A stretch of DNA of 64,000 nucleotides from Devosia psychrophila (GCF_000971275.1 NZ_LAPV01000129.1:62001-126000); one strand, 5' to 3'; shown: positions 44,104 to 53,734, counted from the first letter of the stretch. The notes: a model not told the origin generated them from the letters alone. Made by a program: numbers and translations.

Positions 44104-47100
44104 ATGCCAATCAAGAAAATCCTCGTCGCCAATCGCAGCGAAATCGCCATTCGCGTATTTAGGGCGGCCAATGAGCTGGGGCTCAAGACGGTGGCGGCAT
44201 ATGCCGAAGAAGACAAGCTGGCGCTGCATCGGTTCAAGGCCGACGAGGCCTATCTGATCGGCAAGGGCAAGGGTCCGGTCGAGGCCTATCTGCAGATCGA
44301 CGAGTATATCCGCATCGCTCGCATTTCGGGCGCCGATGCGATTCATCCCGGCTATGGCCTGCTGTCGGAAAGTCCGGAATTCGTCGATGCCTGCGAGGAT
44401 GCGGGGCTGATCTTTATCGGCCCCCGCGCACAGACCATGCGCGACCTCGGCAACAAGGTTGCCGCGCGCAACATGGCGATCGCCAACAATGTCCCTGTGG
44501 TTCCCGCCACCGACGCACTGCCCGACGATCCCGAGCAGATCAAAAAGCTGGCGGCCGAGGTTGGCTATCCGCTGATGCTCAAGGCAAGCTGGGGCGGCGG
44601 CGGGCGCGGCATGCGTCGCATCATGGACGAAAGCACGCTGCTATCGGAAGTGTCGGAAGGCAAGCGCGAGGCCAAGGCGGCGTTCGGCAAGGACGAGATG
44701 TATCTCGAAAAGCTGGTCGAGCGGGCCCGCCATGTCGAAGTGCAACTGATCGGCGACGACCACGGCAACCTGGTGCATCTATATGAACGCGACTGCTCGG
44801 TTCAGCGCCGCAACCAGAAGGTAGTGGAGCGCGCTCCGGCGCCCTACCTGTCGGCCGAAGTGCGCAAGGAGCTGACTGACGCCGCGGTTCGCCTCGGCAA
44901 TGCCGCCAACTATCGTGGTGCCGGCACCGTCGAATTCCTGATGGATGCCGATACCGATAAATTCTATTTCATCGAGGTCAATCCGCGCATCCAGGTGGAG
45001 CATACCGTCACCGAGGAAGTGACCGGCATCGACATCGTCAAGGCGCAGATCCATCTGCTCGACGGCGCTGTCATCGGCACTCCGGAATCCGGCGTGCCGC
45101 TGCAGGAAGATATCCATCTCAACGGCAATGCAATCCAGTGCCGGGTGACCACGGAAGACCCCGAACAGAACTTCATTCCGGACTATGGCCGCATCACCGC
45201 CTATCGCGGTGCGACCGGCTTTGGCGTGCGGCTCGATGGCGGCACGGCTTATGCAGGCGCGGTGATCACGAGGTTTTATGATCCGCTGCTGGAGAAAGTC
45301 ACCTGCTGGGCGCCGAGTGCCGAGGAAGCCATCGCCCGCATGCACCGCGCCTTGCGCGAGTTCCGCATTCGCGGCGTCTCGACCAATCTTGCATTCCTCG
45401 AGAACATCATCACCCATCCCGACTTCGTGCAGAACCGCTATACGACGCGGTTTATCGACACGACGCCGGAGCTGTTCAACTTCAAGCCTCGCAAGGATCG
45501 TGCGACCAAGCTGCTCAGCTATATCGCCGACGTGACCGTCAATGGTCATCCCGAAGTGCGCGACCGGCCACGGCCGCCAGCGGCCGCCGCAGCGCCAGTG
45601 GTGCCGGAATTCCCGGCGCTCAGCGTCATCGAAGGCAGCCGTCAGGTTCTTGAGCGTGAAGGCGCTGCCGGGCTGGCGCGCTGGATGAAGCAGCAGAAGC
45701 GCGTGCTGTTTACCGACACGACGATGCGCGATGCGCATCAATCGCTGCTGGCGACGCGGATGCGCTCGTTCGACATTACCCGCATAGCGCAGGCCTATAG
45801 CCGCGGCCTGCCGAACCTCTTCTCGCTCGAATGCTGGGGTGGCGCGACGTTCGACGTGTCGATGCGCTTCCTCAACGAGGACCCGTGGGAGCGGCTGGCC
45901 AAGGTGCGCGAAGGCGCGCCGAACATCCTAACGCAAATGCTGCTGCGCGGCAGCAACGGCGTTGGCTACACCAATTATGCCGACAATGTCGTCAAGTTCT
46001 TCGTCAAGCAGGCCGCAGCCGGCGGCGTCGATGTGTTCCGCGTCTTCGATTGCCTGAACTGGGTCGAGAACATGCGCGTCTCGCTCGATGCGGTGATCGA
46101 GGAGGGCAAGGTCGCCGAGGGCGTCATCTGCTACACCGGCGACCTGTTCGATCCCGACCGCGCCAAATATGACCTGAAATACTATGTCGGACTGGCGCAG
46201 GAGCTGGAAAAGGCTGGTGCGCATGTGCTGGGCCTCAAGGACATGGCGGGGCTGCTGAAGCCTTCCGCGGCCAAGAAGCTGATTGCCACGCTGCGCAACG
46301 AGACCAACTTGCCGATCCACCTCCATACCCACGACACCTCGGGCGTTGCTTCGGCCACCGTGCTGGCGGCCGTCGAAGCCGGCGTCGATGCCGTTGATGC
46401 GGCCATGGATGCGCTGAGCGGCACCACCAGCCAGCCGACGCTGGGCTCCATCGTGGCCGCGCTGCAGGGCGATGAGCGCGATCCGGGGCTTGATGCCAAG
46501 GCGATCCGCCAGATTTCGTTCTATTGGGAAGCGGTGCGGACGCAATATCGCGCCTTCGAGAGCGATCTCAAGGGCGGTGCATCCGAAGTCTACCTGCACG
46601 AAATGCCGGGCGGCCAGTTCACCAATCTCAAGGAACAGGCGCGCTCGCTGGGGCTGGAAACCCGCTGGCACGAGGTCGCGCAGACCTATGCCGACGTCAA
46701 CCAGATGTTCGGTGATATCGTCAAGGTGACGCCGTCGTCCAAGGTGGTCGGCGACATGGCACTGGCCATGGTTTCGGCAGGCCTGACGCGGGCCGACGTA
46801 GAAGACCCCAAGCGCGACATCGCCTTCCCGGACTCGGTGGTCGGCTTCTTTGCCGGCGATCTGGGCCAGCCGCCCGGCGGTTTCCCCAAGGCACTGCAGG
46901 CCAAGGTTCTCAAGGGCAAGACGCCGCTGACCGAACGGCCGGGCTCTTATCTCCAGCCGGTTGACCTGGAAGCCGAACGCAAGAAGATCGCCGACGAAGT
47001 CGGGCATGAGATCGACGATCTCCGGCTCGCGTCCTACCTGATGTATCCCAAGGTCTATTCGGATTTCGAAAAGACCCAGGAGCGCTACGGCCCGACCGAA

Positions 47101-47544
47101 GTGCTGCCGACGCCGGTGTATTTCTATGGCCTGTCGGAAGGCGATGAACTGTTCGTCGACATAGAGAAGGGCAAGACGCTGGTGCTGCAATATCTCGGCC
47201 GCGCCCCAACCAATGAAAAGGGCGAAGTGCGGGTGTTCTTCGATCTCAATGGCCAGCCACGCACAATTCTCGTTCCGGATCGCCTAAAGGTCGGCGAGAT
47301 CAAGGTTCGCGCCAAGGCAGCGCTCGGCGATGCCAAGCAGGTCGGCGCGCCAATGCCGGGGGTGATCTCGACGCTCAACGTCAAGCAAGGCCAGAAGGTC
47401 AGCGCCGGCGACGTGATCTGCTCGATCGAAGCGATGAAGATGGAGACGGCAATCCACGCCGAAGCCGATGGCGTGATCGCGGAGCTCTTGATCAAGCCGG
47501 GCGACCAGATCGACGCCAAGGATTTGCTGGTCCGGTTCGAATAG
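44104..47544 (+). CDS. pyc: Pyruvate carboxylase
   Basis: A complete 1146-residue biotin enzyme carboxylating pyruvate to oxaloacetate. The N-terminal biotin carboxylase has KILVANRSEIAIRVFRAA, the ATP-grasp glycine loop GGGGRGMR and EVNPRIQVEHTVTE. The carboxyltransferase starts near LFTDTTMRDAHQSL, with metal-binding HLHTHDTSG. The C-terminal biotinyl domain has EAMKMET, where Lys carries biotin. ATG 44104 is chosen by comparison with the usual family start (an ATG at 44095 adds three residues). It is monocistronic, with a strong terminator. It supplies oxaloacetate to the TCA cycle, together with fumC in this window. Confidence 0.97.
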   Translation: MPIKKILVANRSEIAIRVFRAANELGLKTVAAYAEEDKLALHRFKADEAYLIGKGKGPVEAYLQIDEYIRIARISGADAIHPGYGLLSESPEFVDACEDAGLIFIGPRAQTMRDLGNKVAARNMAIANNVPVVPATDALPDDPEQIKKLAAEVGYPLMLKASWGGGGRGMRRIMDESTLLSEVSEGKREAKAAFGKDEMYLEKLVERARHVEVQLIGDDHGNLVHLYERDCSVQRRNQKVVERAPAPYLSAEVRKELTDAAVRLGNAANYRGAGTVEFLMDADTDKFYFIEVNPRIQVEHTVTEEVTGIDIVKAQIHLLDGAVIGTPESGVPLQEDIHLNGNAIQCRVTTEDPEQNFIPDYGRITAYRGATGFGVRLDGGTAYAGAVITRFYDPLLEKVTCWAPSAEEAIARMHRALREFRIRGVSTNLAFLENIITHPDFVQNRYTTRFIDTTPELFNFKPRKDRATKLLSYIADVTVNGHPEVRDRPRPPAAAAAPVVPEFPALSVIEGSRQVLEREGAAGLARWMKQQKRVLFTDTTMRDAHQSLLATRMRSFDITRIAQAYSRGLPNLFSLECWGGATFDVSMRFLNEDPWERLAKVREGAPNILTQMLLRGSNGVGYTNYADNVVKFFVKQAAAGGVDVFRVFDCLNWVENMRVSLDAVIEEGKVAEGVICYTGDLFDPDRAKYDLKYYVGLAQELEKAGAHVLGLKDMAGLLKPSAAKKLIATLRNETNLPIHLHTHDTSGVASATVLAAVEAGVDAVDAAMDALSGTTSQPTLGSIVAALQGDERDPGLDAKAIRQISFYWEAVRTQYRAFESDLKGGASEVYLHEMPGGQFTNLKEQARSLGLETRWHEVAQTYADVNQMFGDIVKVTPSSKVVGDMALAMVSAGLTRADVEDPKRDIAFPDSVVGFFAGDLGQPPGGFPKALQAKVLKGKTPLTERPGSYLQPVDLEAERKKIADEVGHEIDDLRLASYLMYPKVYSDFEKTQERYGPTEVLPTPVYFYGLSEGDELFVDIEKGKTLVLQYLGRAPTNEKGEVRVFFDLNGQPRTILVPDRLKVGEIKVRAKAALGDAKQVGAPMPGVISTLNVKQGQKVSAGDVICSIEAMKMETAIHAEADGVIAELLIKPGDQIDAKDLLVRFE

Positions 47545-47545
47545 C

Positions 47546-47573
47546 AAAAGGCCCGGAGCGATCCGGGCCTTTT
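47546..47573. terminator. Bidirectional terminator after pyc
   Basis: A 12-base-pair stem AAAAGGCCCGGA / TCCGGGCCTTTT with GCGA loop, T-runs in both directions. It serves pyc and the convergent YkvA-like gene (stop at 47581). Confidence 0.92.
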
Positions 47574-47580
47574 GTTTCCG

Positions 47581-47883
47581 CTACACGCGGCGCGCGCGGC
47601 CGTCGATGGTTTGGCCGTTGCGTTCGCGCATGTCGGCTCTGACGGGGACCGGCAGGCGGCTGACGATCCAGCCTACCATCATGGGGACCAGCACGATGTC
47701 ATCGATCCAGCCCGCAAGCGGGATGAAATCTGGAATGATGTCGATCGGGTTGACCAGATAGAAAGCCACAAACAGCGTTGCGGCCTTCAACATGATTGGC
47801 GTTTCCGGCGCGAAGAATGCCTTCCAGAGCTGGACGACTTCTTTGCGGAAGAGGACGAGGCGGGGGAGGAGCATCTTTATCAT
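47581..47883 (-). CDS. YkvA family membrane protein (DUF1232)
   Basis: A 100-residue protein whose core AATLFVAFYLVNPIDIIPDFIPLAGWIDDIVLVP (residues about 34-67) is the DUF1232/YkvA signature with the PIDIIPD.IP..G..DD motif and one or two membrane-associated helices. The family function is unknown. It converges with pyc and has a separate small gene upstream (47938-48147). Confidence 0.87.
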   Translation of the reverse strand: MIKMLLPRLVLFRKEVVQLWKAFFAPETPIMLKAATLFVAFYLVNPIDIIPDFIPLAGWIDDIVLVPMMVGWIVSRLPVPVRADMRERNGQTIDGRARRV

Positions 47884-47937
47884 GGACGAGAGATGGCCCC
47901 TATCTCGCCAGGTTCAAGAGGCCACCCATCACAATCT

Positions 47938-48147
47938 CTAGTCAAGCGCACTGCGTTCGCGCAGCAGTTTGACGATGGCCATGGCGTGGCCGTGACCCAG
48001 GCCGTAATCGGCCTTTAGCCAGTCGGTGATGGGGGTCGCCTTGGTGCCTGGCTTGGTCAGGCCCTTCTTGGTGGCCAGCCTGACAAATTCGTCCGGGCTG
48101 ACCCCTGTCTGTTTTTCGATATTGGCCAGATAGGCGGCAAAACTCAT
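47938..48147 (-). CDS. DUF4287 domain protein
   Basis: A 69-residue protein matching the DUF4287 pattern: [14 protein letters not shown], then [20 protein letters not shown], then [23 protein letters not shown]. The G-x-G-H-(A/G)-H/N-A segment is typical. Function unknown; it may be translated with the downstream YkvA-like gene, 54 bases away. Confidence 0.82.
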   Translation of the reverse strand: MSFAAYLANIEKQTGVSPDEFVRLATKKGLTKPGTKATPITDWLKADYGLGHGHAMAIVKLLRERSALD

Positions 48148-48273
48148 GGCAATCCTCCGGTTTCGCGTTTCATGCTACATGACGAACAAGAAGGCGCCAG
48201 TTCGACACAATCGAGAAGCATTGCGCCGGTAGTGTGGGAGGACTATTTCTCCCTCAATGGTTCGAGGTGTTTG

Positions 48274-49512
48274 ATGGCCGGTGCTCTGGCGCGTAGAAAT
48301 TCGGTGGGTGTGAGCGTCGGCGGCGTGATGGTCGGCGGTGGGGCGCCCGTCGTCGTGCAGTCGATGACCAATACCGACACCGCCGATATCGACGCGACGG
48401 TGAAACAGGTCATGCAACTGGCGCGGGCCGGCTCTGAAATCGTGCGCATCACGGTGGATCGCGACGAGAGCGCCGCCGCCGTACCGATCATCCGCGATCG
48501 GCTGGCCTTTATGGGTTATGACGTGCCGCTGGTTGGTGACTTCCACTACATTGGCCACAAGCTTCTGACCGATCATCCGGCCTGTGCAGAGGCTTTGGCG
48601 AAATATCGCATCAATCCGGGCAATGTTGGCTTCAAGGCCAAGCGCGATACGCAGTTTTCAACGCTGATCGAGATTGCCAACAGGTACAATAAGCCGGTGC
48701 GTATCGGGGTGAACTGGGGTTCTCTCGACGAGGAACTGCTCACCAGATTGATGGATGAGAACGCCGTGTCGGCCGCGCCGATTTCGGCTGCCGCGGTGCA
48801 GCGCGAGGCGATCATCCAGTCCGCTTTGCTCAGTGCCCGCCGTGCCGAAGAACTCGGCATGGGGCGCGACAAGATCATCCTCTCGACCAAGGTGTCGGAT
48901 GTGCAGCATCTGATCGCGGTCTATCAGGACTTGGCGGCGCGCTGCGATTATGCGCTGCATCTGGGGCTGACCGAGGCGGGCATGGGCACCAAGGGTGTCG
49001 TCGCCTCGTCGGCGGCCATGGGCATTTTGCTGCAGCAGGGCATTGGCGACACCATCCGGATTTCATTGACGCCCGAGCCGGGTGGCGATCGCACCACCGA
49101 GGTCAAGGTGGCGCAGGAACTGCTTCAGACTATGGGCTTCCGCCAGTTCCTGCCGGTGGTCGCCGCCTGCCCCGGTTGCGGCCGCACGACGTCCGACACG
49201 TTCCAGCATCTGGCCAAGGATATCCAGGATCACCTGACGGCCTCGATGCCGGACTGGAAAGAGCGCTATCCCGGCGTCGAAACGCTGACGGTGGCCGTAA
49301 TGGGCTGCATCGTCAACGGCCCCGGCGAGAGCAAGCATGCCAATATCGGGATATCACTGCCAGGCACGGGAGAGTCACCGGCCGCGCCTGTGTTCATCGA
49401 TGGCCAAAAAGCAGTGACGCTGCGCGGGGCCGATGTAGCCGACCAGTTCAAGGTGATGGTGGCGGATTACATCGAGCGGAAATTCGGGCAGGGGCAGAAG
49501 GCGGCGGAGTGA
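48274..49512 (+). CDS. ispG: 4-hydroxy-3-methylbut-2-enyl diphosphate synthase IspG
   Basis: A 412-residue [4Fe-4S] enzyme of the MEP isoprenoid pathway (GcpE) that reduces MEcPP to [46 protein letters not shown] and IGVNWGSL are conserved TIM-barrel segments. The cluster ligands are in ACPGCGRTT and [11 protein letters not shown]. The ATG at 48274 has GAGG eight bases before; the longer frame to 48172 is unrelated. A toxin-antitoxin pair follows after 50 bases. Confidence 0.96.
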   Translation: MAGALARRNSVGVSVGGVMVGGGAPVVVQSMTNTDTADIDATVKQVMQLARAGSEIVRITVDRDESAAAVPIIRDRLAFMGYDVPLVGDFHYIGHKLLTDHPACAEALAKYRINPGNVGFKAKRDTQFSTLIEIANRYNKPVRIGVNWGSLDEELLTRLMDENAVSAAPISAAAVQREAIIQSALLSARRAEELGMGRDKIILSTKVSDVQHLIAVYQDLAARCDYALHLGLTEAGMGTKGVVASSAAMGILLQQGIGDTIRISLTPEPGGDRTTEVKVAQELLQTMGFRQFLPVVAACPGCGRTTSDTFQHLAKDIQDHLTASMPDWKERYPGVETLTVAVMGCIVNGPGESKHANIGISLPGTGESPAAPVFIDGQKAVTLRGADVADQFKVMVADYIERKFGQGQKAAE

Positions 49513-49563
49513 GCGGGCGCAGTAACACTTGTGCCTTGCACCGGACGACAGCATATTAAGTCC

Positions 49564-49791
49564 ATGACCACACTTTTGGATGAAGCGATTGAACGCGCGC
49601 GTGCCCTGCCACAGCGTGCCCAGGACGATCTTGCACGCGTCGTCCTGCAGCTGACCGAAGCAGAGCAGTCGATCTACCAGTTGTCTGTGGACGAGCTTGC
49701 AGCGTTGGCGCCGTCCATGATCGAGGCCGATGCGGGCGTCTATGCCAGCGATGCACAAGTTGCAGCCGTCTGGGCCAAGCACAGCCAGTGA
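49564..49791 (+). CDS. Putative antitoxin of a ParE/RelE system
   Basis: A 75-residue helical protein (MTTLLDEAIERARALPQRAQ...). It has the layout of antitoxins with a short N-terminal helical region (LP.RAQDDLARVVLQL) and an acidic C-terminal arm that would wrap the toxin (DAGVYASDAQVAAVW). There is no obvious DNA-binding fold. Its stop overlaps the toxin start by four bases (GTGA), so translation is coupled. Identification rests mainly on the toxin. Confidence 0.75.
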   Translation: MTTLLDEAIERARALPQRAQDDLARVVLQLTEAEQSIYQLSVDELAALAPSMIEADAGVYASDAQVAAVWAKHSQ

Positions 49792-50072
49792 AGGTTCGCT
49801 TCACGCCGCGGGCCTTGGCCGAGCTCGCTGCAATACTGGATTTCGTGGCGGAGCGGTCGCCAACGGGCGCTCGCCGCATACAATATCGCATCAGGACCCT
49901 GATCGAATTGCTGCCGGACTTCCCGCATTCCGGGCAGCTGACCAGCGTAGAGCGGCTTCGGCGCCTCGTGGTGATCCCGTTTCCCTACGTGATTTTCTAT
50001 CGGCCTGATGCAGACGATATTGTCATCGTTTCCTTGCGTCATACGGCTCGTGAGCCAGAGCTGCGTCCGTGA
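49788..50072 (+). CDS. RelE/ParE-family toxin
   Basis: A 94-residue protein with the RelE/ParE fold signature. MKVRFTPRALAELAAILDFV is strand 1 and the first helix with the (F/Y)....A...(L/I). The end has RRLVVIPFPYVIFYRPDADDIVIVSLRHTAREP, with the conserved P(Y/F).(I/V).Y... and H.(A/R). The start is GTG 49788. ParE-type toxins inhibit gyrase and RelE-type ones cleave mRNA; the sequence resembles ParE slightly more. It is a plausible stabilisation module. Confidence 0.85.
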   Translation: MKVRFTPRALAELAAILDFVAERSPTGARRIQYRIRTLIELLPDFPHSGQLTSVERLRRLVVIPFPYVIFYRPDADDIVIVSLRHTAREPELRP

Positions 50073-50081
50073 CGATGCAGT

Positions 50082-50567
50082 TCAGGGAAACTGGATCACC
50101 TCGCCCGGCGGTACACACGCATCGACCCATTTGTTGCCGCAGAGTTCGGCGAGGCGAGTGACGCTGAGGCGGACCGAGGCGTGGGTGTCGCCGCCAGCCG
50201 GGATCATTAGTTCATACACCTTGATCGAAACGTCGAGATAGATCGGCAGGGGAGACGGCAGGCCGAAGGGGCAGACGCCGCCGACCTGATGGCTGGTGAG
50301 GCGCAGCACGTCTTCGGCGCCAAGCATGCGCGGGCGGCCACCGAAGGCAATCTTGGATTTCTGGTTGTCGAGCCGGGCATCGCCGCGGGTCACCAGCAGG
50401 ATTTCCTCATCTCTGACGCGAATGCACAGCGTCTTGGCGATCTGACCGGGCTCGACGCCATGCACTGCGGCGGCCAGTTGCACCGTGGCGGTCGAGGCGT
50501 CGGTGACCTCGACGGCAAGATCAGGCGCGCGGGCGGCGAGGTCGGCTTGGACGGACGCGAGGGACAT
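50082..50567 (-). CDS. YbaK/EbsC-family aminoacyl-tRNA deacylase
   Basis: A 161-residue protein of the YbaK/ProX editing family, which hydrolyses mischarged Cys/Ala-tRNAPro and similar. PGQIAKTLCIRV (with the conserved Lys), LVTRGDARLD, GAEDVLRLTSHQVGGVCPFGLP (the G.(P/S)PFG signature at about residues 95-103) and IPAGG are present. It ends at position 50082, nine bases after the toxin's stop, convergently. The substrate specificity is not readable. A MOSC gene follows upstream on the same strand (9-base gap). Confidence 0.87.
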   Translation of the reverse strand: MSLASVQADLAARAPDLAVEVTDASTATVQLAAAVHGVEPGQIAKTLCIRVRDEEILLVTRGDARLDNQKSKIAFGGRPRMLGAEDVLRLTSHQVGGVCPFGLPSPLPIYLDVSIKVYELMIPAGGDTHASVRLSVTRLAELCGNKWVDACVPPGEVIQFP

Positions 50568-50576
50568 GGATCGCTT

Positions 50577-51209
50577 TCAGATCAGGCTGGCGAGGTTGTC
50601 TTCGTATTTGAAGCGTGTCTTCTCGCGGATGGGTGTGGTCAGCGCGCGGCGCATGAAGCCGGGGTCGATGTCGCGCTTGCCATCGAGCGCCATCAATTCG
50701 CTGACGGTGACGCGTTCACCGGCAAAGTGGGTGTAGGTGAGCGCCATGCCGGGTTCGACCGTGCCCGGGGTTAGCACGCGGCAATAGGCCCCGGGGCGGC
50801 CGGCGCGGTGGAATTTTTTCACCCACATCGGGTCGCTCATCAGCGCCGAAAAAGTCATGCAGGGGGTGCGGTGGTAGGTGACCTCGAGCAAGATCTGGCC
50901 AATGGCGAAGCGATCACCGATAGCAACACTGCGGCCTTCGACGCCACTGATGGTGAGGTTGTCACCGAACCAACCCGGTTCGATGCGCTTGCCGAGCTGG
51001 TCGGCCCAGAACTGATAGTCATCGGCAAAATAGATGTAGATGGCCTGGTCGACGCCACCATGATGCTTGCGGTCGCAGACGGCGTCATTGGCCAGGCCCA
51101 TGCGGTCGATCTGGGCATTTGGCACGGGCGTCTTGATGATGCCAGTGAGCGGCTTGTAGCCGGGGATATGCCGGCCTGTACCCTGGTTGACGCTGAGCAG
51201 GCTCGGCAT
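50577..51209 (-). CDS. MOSC-domain protein
   Basis: A 210-residue protein of the MOSC (molybdenum cofactor sulfurase C-terminal) superfamily, YiiM-like. KTPV near the start, DAVCDRKHHGGVDQAIYIY (the family D.Q.D...HGG.D.AV..Y block), GWFGDNLTISG, IGDRFAIGQILLEVTYHRTPC with the conserved Cys, and GAYCRVLTPGTV are present. YiiM uses such a fold to reduce N-hydroxylated compounds with Mo-cofactor. The ATG at 51209 has GGGAGAA upstream. It starts within two bases of the ispA stop, so the three genes ispA-MOSC-YbaK form one transcript. Confidence 0.88.
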   Translation of the reverse strand: MPSLLSVNQGTGRHIPGYKPLTGIIKTPVPNAQIDRMGLANDAVCDRKHHGGVDQAIYIYFADDYQFWADQLGKRIEPGWFGDNLTISGVEGRSVAIGDRFAIGQILLEVTYHRTPCMTFSALMSDPMWVKKFHRAGRPGAYCRVLTPGTVEPGMALTYTHFAGERVTVSELMALDGKRDIDPGFMRRALTTPIREKTRFKYEDNLASLI

Positions 51210-51210
51210 T

Positions 51211-52113
51211 TCAGTTCTCCCGGCTGGCAAAATAACGGGCGGTGGCGCGCAATCCGTCAGCCTTGGGGCCGAAGGTGCGGAGGGCCGAGAGCGCGTCATT
51301 GACGGTCTGGGCGAGGCGGACCTTGGCGCCGTCGAGGCCGAGCTGGGCGACGAGGGTCTGCTTGCCGGCGTTCGCATCCTTGCCGGTGGCCTTGCCCATG
51401 GCTTCAGGCGTGGCGGTGACGTCGAGGATATCGTCGGCAAGCTGGAAGGCGCGGCCGGCAGCCTCGGCATAAGCGGTGACCACGGAGAGCGCGCGGGCAT
51501 CGGCGCCGCCGAGGATAGCGCCCATGCGGACGCTGGCGCGGATCAGGGCGCCGGTTTTCATCGCTTGCATGGTGGAAATCTGGTCGCCGGAAAATCCGCC
51601 CTGTTCGCCTTCGATATCGCGCATCTGGCCGCCGACCATGCCGCCCGCGCCGGAGCCGGCGACCAGTTCGGTGACAAGGGCAATGCGCACCGACGGATCG
51701 GGGTGGCAGATTGGGTCGGCGAGCAGGCCGAAGGCGTGCGTCAGCAGCGCGTCGCCGGCAAGGATTGCGGAGGCTTCGTCGAAGGCCTTGTGCACGGTGA
51801 GTCGGCCACGGCGCAGGTCATCGTCGTCCATGGCGGGCAGGTCGTCGTGGATCAGCGAATAGCAGTGCACCATTTCGACGGCGAGGCCGGCGGTCAGGGC
51901 GTTGGCCGGAGATACATTGAAGATGGCGGCGGCCTGGCGCACCAGCAGCGGGCGCAGGCGCTTGCCGCCATCGAGTGCCCCATGCCGCATGGCTGCAACG
52001 ACACGCTCGGCGGCGGGGCCGGGGCCCGACAGACGCGCGACATCGAGATGCTGCGCGAGACCCGCTTCCACGTCTTTGGCACAAGCGGCAATGTCGGCGG
52101 CGAAATCATGCAT
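51211..52113 (-). CDS. ispA: Polyprenyl (farnesyl) diphosphate synthase
   Basis: A 300-residue trans-prenyltransferase condensing IPP with allylic diphosphates. The first Asp-rich motif is HDDLPAMDDDDLRRG (about residues 90-104, preceded by YSLI) and the second is QLADDILD (about 227-234). GGKRLRP binds IPP. The short length and the residues before the first motif fit a C15 farnesyl enzyme of bacterial type. It heads an operon with the MOSC and YbaK genes. It uses HMBPP-derived precursors from the MEP pathway, whose ispG lies 2.6 kb away. Confidence 0.94.
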   Translation of the reverse strand: MHDFAADIAACAKDVEAGLAQHLDVARLSGPGPAAERVVAAMRHGALDGGKRLRPLLVRQAAAIFNVSPANALTAGLAVEMVHCYSLIHDDLPAMDDDDLRRGRLTVHKAFDEASAILAGDALLTHAFGLLADPICHPDPSVRIALVTELVAGSGAGGMVGGQMRDIEGEQGGFSGDQISTMQAMKTGALIRASVRMGAILGGADARALSVVTAYAEAAGRAFQLADDILDVTATPEAMGKATGKDANAGKQTLVAQLGLDGAKVRLAQTVNDALSALRTFGPKADGLRATARYFASREN

Positions 52114-52188
52114 ATGTCGTTGCTAGCCGGTTTGAGGCAGTGGCGGCAAGAACTAGCTTTAGAGCTACCAAACCCATCCCTACAGATC

Positions 52189-52267
52189 GTCACCCTCGGG
52201 CTTGACCCGCGGGATCATGCCAAAGGTTCAGCTAGAGTAACGCCCTCGGGTCAAGCGTGAGGGTGAC
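52189..52267. repeat. Imperfect inverted repeat upstream of ispA and mtgA
   Basis: The left arm is GTCACCCTC plus GGGCTTGACCCG; the right arm is CGGGTCAAGC plus GAGGGTGAC, with about 37 bases between. It sits between divergent ispA and mtgA. It resembles the hairpin repeat type at 9455-9552 in size and GTCA/TGAC ends. Confidence 0.75.
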
Positions 52268-52309
52268 GCGTGGTGGACGTGATGCTGTTGGTTGGCTATT
52301 GAGCCTGCC

Positions 52310-53026
52310 ATGGCACGACGCAGCACAGCAAAAGGCATCTGGCGGATCATCCGCTCCATCGCGCTGGTGCTTGGCGTGCTGATCGCCATTCCGGTGGTGC
52401 TGACGCCGATCTATCTGGTGGTGCACCCGGTCTCGGTGCCGATGCTGGAGCGTTATGTCACCGGGCGTCCGGTCGATCGGCAATGGCGCGATATCGGGCA
52501 GATTTCGGATCGCCTGAAAGCCTCGGTGATCCTGTCGGAAGACGGGCAGTTCTGCCGGCATTGGGGCGTCGATTTCGGCGCATTGCGTGAAGAGGTCGAG
52601 CGCTACATGGATGGCGAGGATGCGCGCGGCGCCTCGACCATCACCATGCAGGTGGCGCGAAACCTATTCCTGTGGAACCAGCAGAGCGTGGTGCGCAAGG
52701 TTCTCGAAGTGCCGCTGGCGCTCTATATCGACCTGATCATGCCCAAGCGGCGGATTATGGAAATTTATCTCAACATCGCCGAGTGGGGTCCGGAGGGGCA
52801 GTTCGGGATTGGGGCCGGGGCGCAACGGGCGTTTGGCTTCGAGCCGCAACATTTGGACTGGCGCAGGGCGACGCTGCTTGTGACGGCTCTGCCCAATCCG
52901 ATGTTGCGGCAGCCGGGGCGGCCATCGCAGGGCATGCTGCGTATCGCTGGGATCATCGAGGGGCGGGTCGGCGAGTTTGGCCAGCGGGCGAGTTGTGTCG
53001 GAGAGAGTGGGCGGCTGTCGCTCTAG
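52310..53026 (+). CDS. mtgA: Monofunctional biosynthetic peptidoglycan transglycosylase
   Basis: A 238-residue glycosyltransferase-51 enzyme polymerising lipid II. One membrane anchor lies at about residues 12-38. The catalytic Glu is in ILSEDGQFCRHWGVD (about residue 76), followed by GASTITMQVARNLFLW, KVLEVPLALYIDL.(M)PKRRIMEIYLNIAEWG and FGIGAGAQRAFG, all family blocks. The ATG at 52310 is used; a TTG at 52292 would add six residues. Its end overlaps the convergent ChaC-like gene by four bases. Confidence 0.95.
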   Translation: MARRSTAKGIWRIIRSIALVLGVLIAIPVVLTPIYLVVHPVSVPMLERYVTGRPVDRQWRDIGQISDRLKASVILSEDGQFCRHWGVDFGALREEVERYMDGEDARGASTITMQVARNLFLWNQQSVVRKVLEVPLALYIDLIMPKRRIMEIYLNIAEWGPEGQFGIGAGAQRAFGFEPQHLDWRRATLLVTALPNPMLRQPGRPSQGMLRIAGIIEGRVGEFGQRASCVGESGRLSL

Positions 53027-53571
53027 GCCGCTTCGTCCTTGGCCAGCAGATCGGCCAAGGCCATCAATTGCCGATCGCGAATGCCCAACTCGCTCAGATG
53101 TTTGGCGGTATTCAGTACATAGTCGATATTGCGGCCGGACAGGCCTACGCCGGCACGGACCATAGCGAGTTGCTGGTCGAGATCGAGGCGGCCGGCGAAT
53201 TGTTCGTGGCGTTCGTCGACGAGGAAGGCCAACGCGCTGATGGTCCTGCCATCGGCGAGACGGACCGGGCGCATCACGTCGCGATAAACCGCGGTGACCT
53301 GTTCGCGCTGCTGCAGGTATGCGCGAACCTGGGCCCAATGGCTATCTGCGACTTCGAACACCATGCCGCGGCAGGAGCCGCCGCGCGCCAGCCCGAACAC
53401 CAGCCCCGGTTGCTCGACAGTGCCGCGATGATGATGCGAGACGATGGAGAGGCTGCGATGGGCGCCTTTGAGCAAGCCCTGCTGCGCTGAAACATGGGCA
53501 AAGCCGGGGTTCCAGATCAGTGATCCATAACCGAAGACCCAATGGGTCACTGTATTTTCCAAATCGTGCAT
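53023..53571 (-). CDS. ChaC-like gamma-glutamylcyclotransferase
   Basis: A 182-residue enzyme of the ChaC family that degrades glutathione to 5-oxoproline and Cys-Gly. WVFGYGSLIWNPGF is the diagnostic N-terminal loop (V.GYGSL.W). RGGSCRGMVFEV leads to YLQQREQV, where the catalytic Glu is expected (the L..RE box). It ends with NIDYVLNTAKHLSELGI, the conserved Y....H....LG. The gene's 3' end overlaps mtgA by four bases. Glutathione turnover connects with GloB elsewhere in the window. Confidence 0.92.
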   Translation of the reverse strand: MHDLENTVTHWVFGYGSLIWNPGFAHVSAQQGLLKGAHRSLSIVSHHHRGTVEQPGLVFGLARGGSCRGMVFEVADSHWAQVRAYLQQREQVTAVYRDVMRPVRLADGRTISALAFLVDERHEQFAGRLDLDQQLAMVRAGVGLSGRNIDYVLNTAKHLSELGIRDRQLMALADLLAKDEAA

Positions 53572-53734
53572 CGCCTCAACCTGAACAGAAACCTAGGCAA
53601 GCCTGCGGCGGCAAGCAATCGCCTGCCTTGGGTATGAGCCTTGCGATCCTAAAGCCACCCGAATTTACCCGTGATGAATGACGGGGCCGCCACCCCTCTT
53701 TAGTCCGCCTGCCGGGAAAGGTAAGACTGCGGCC

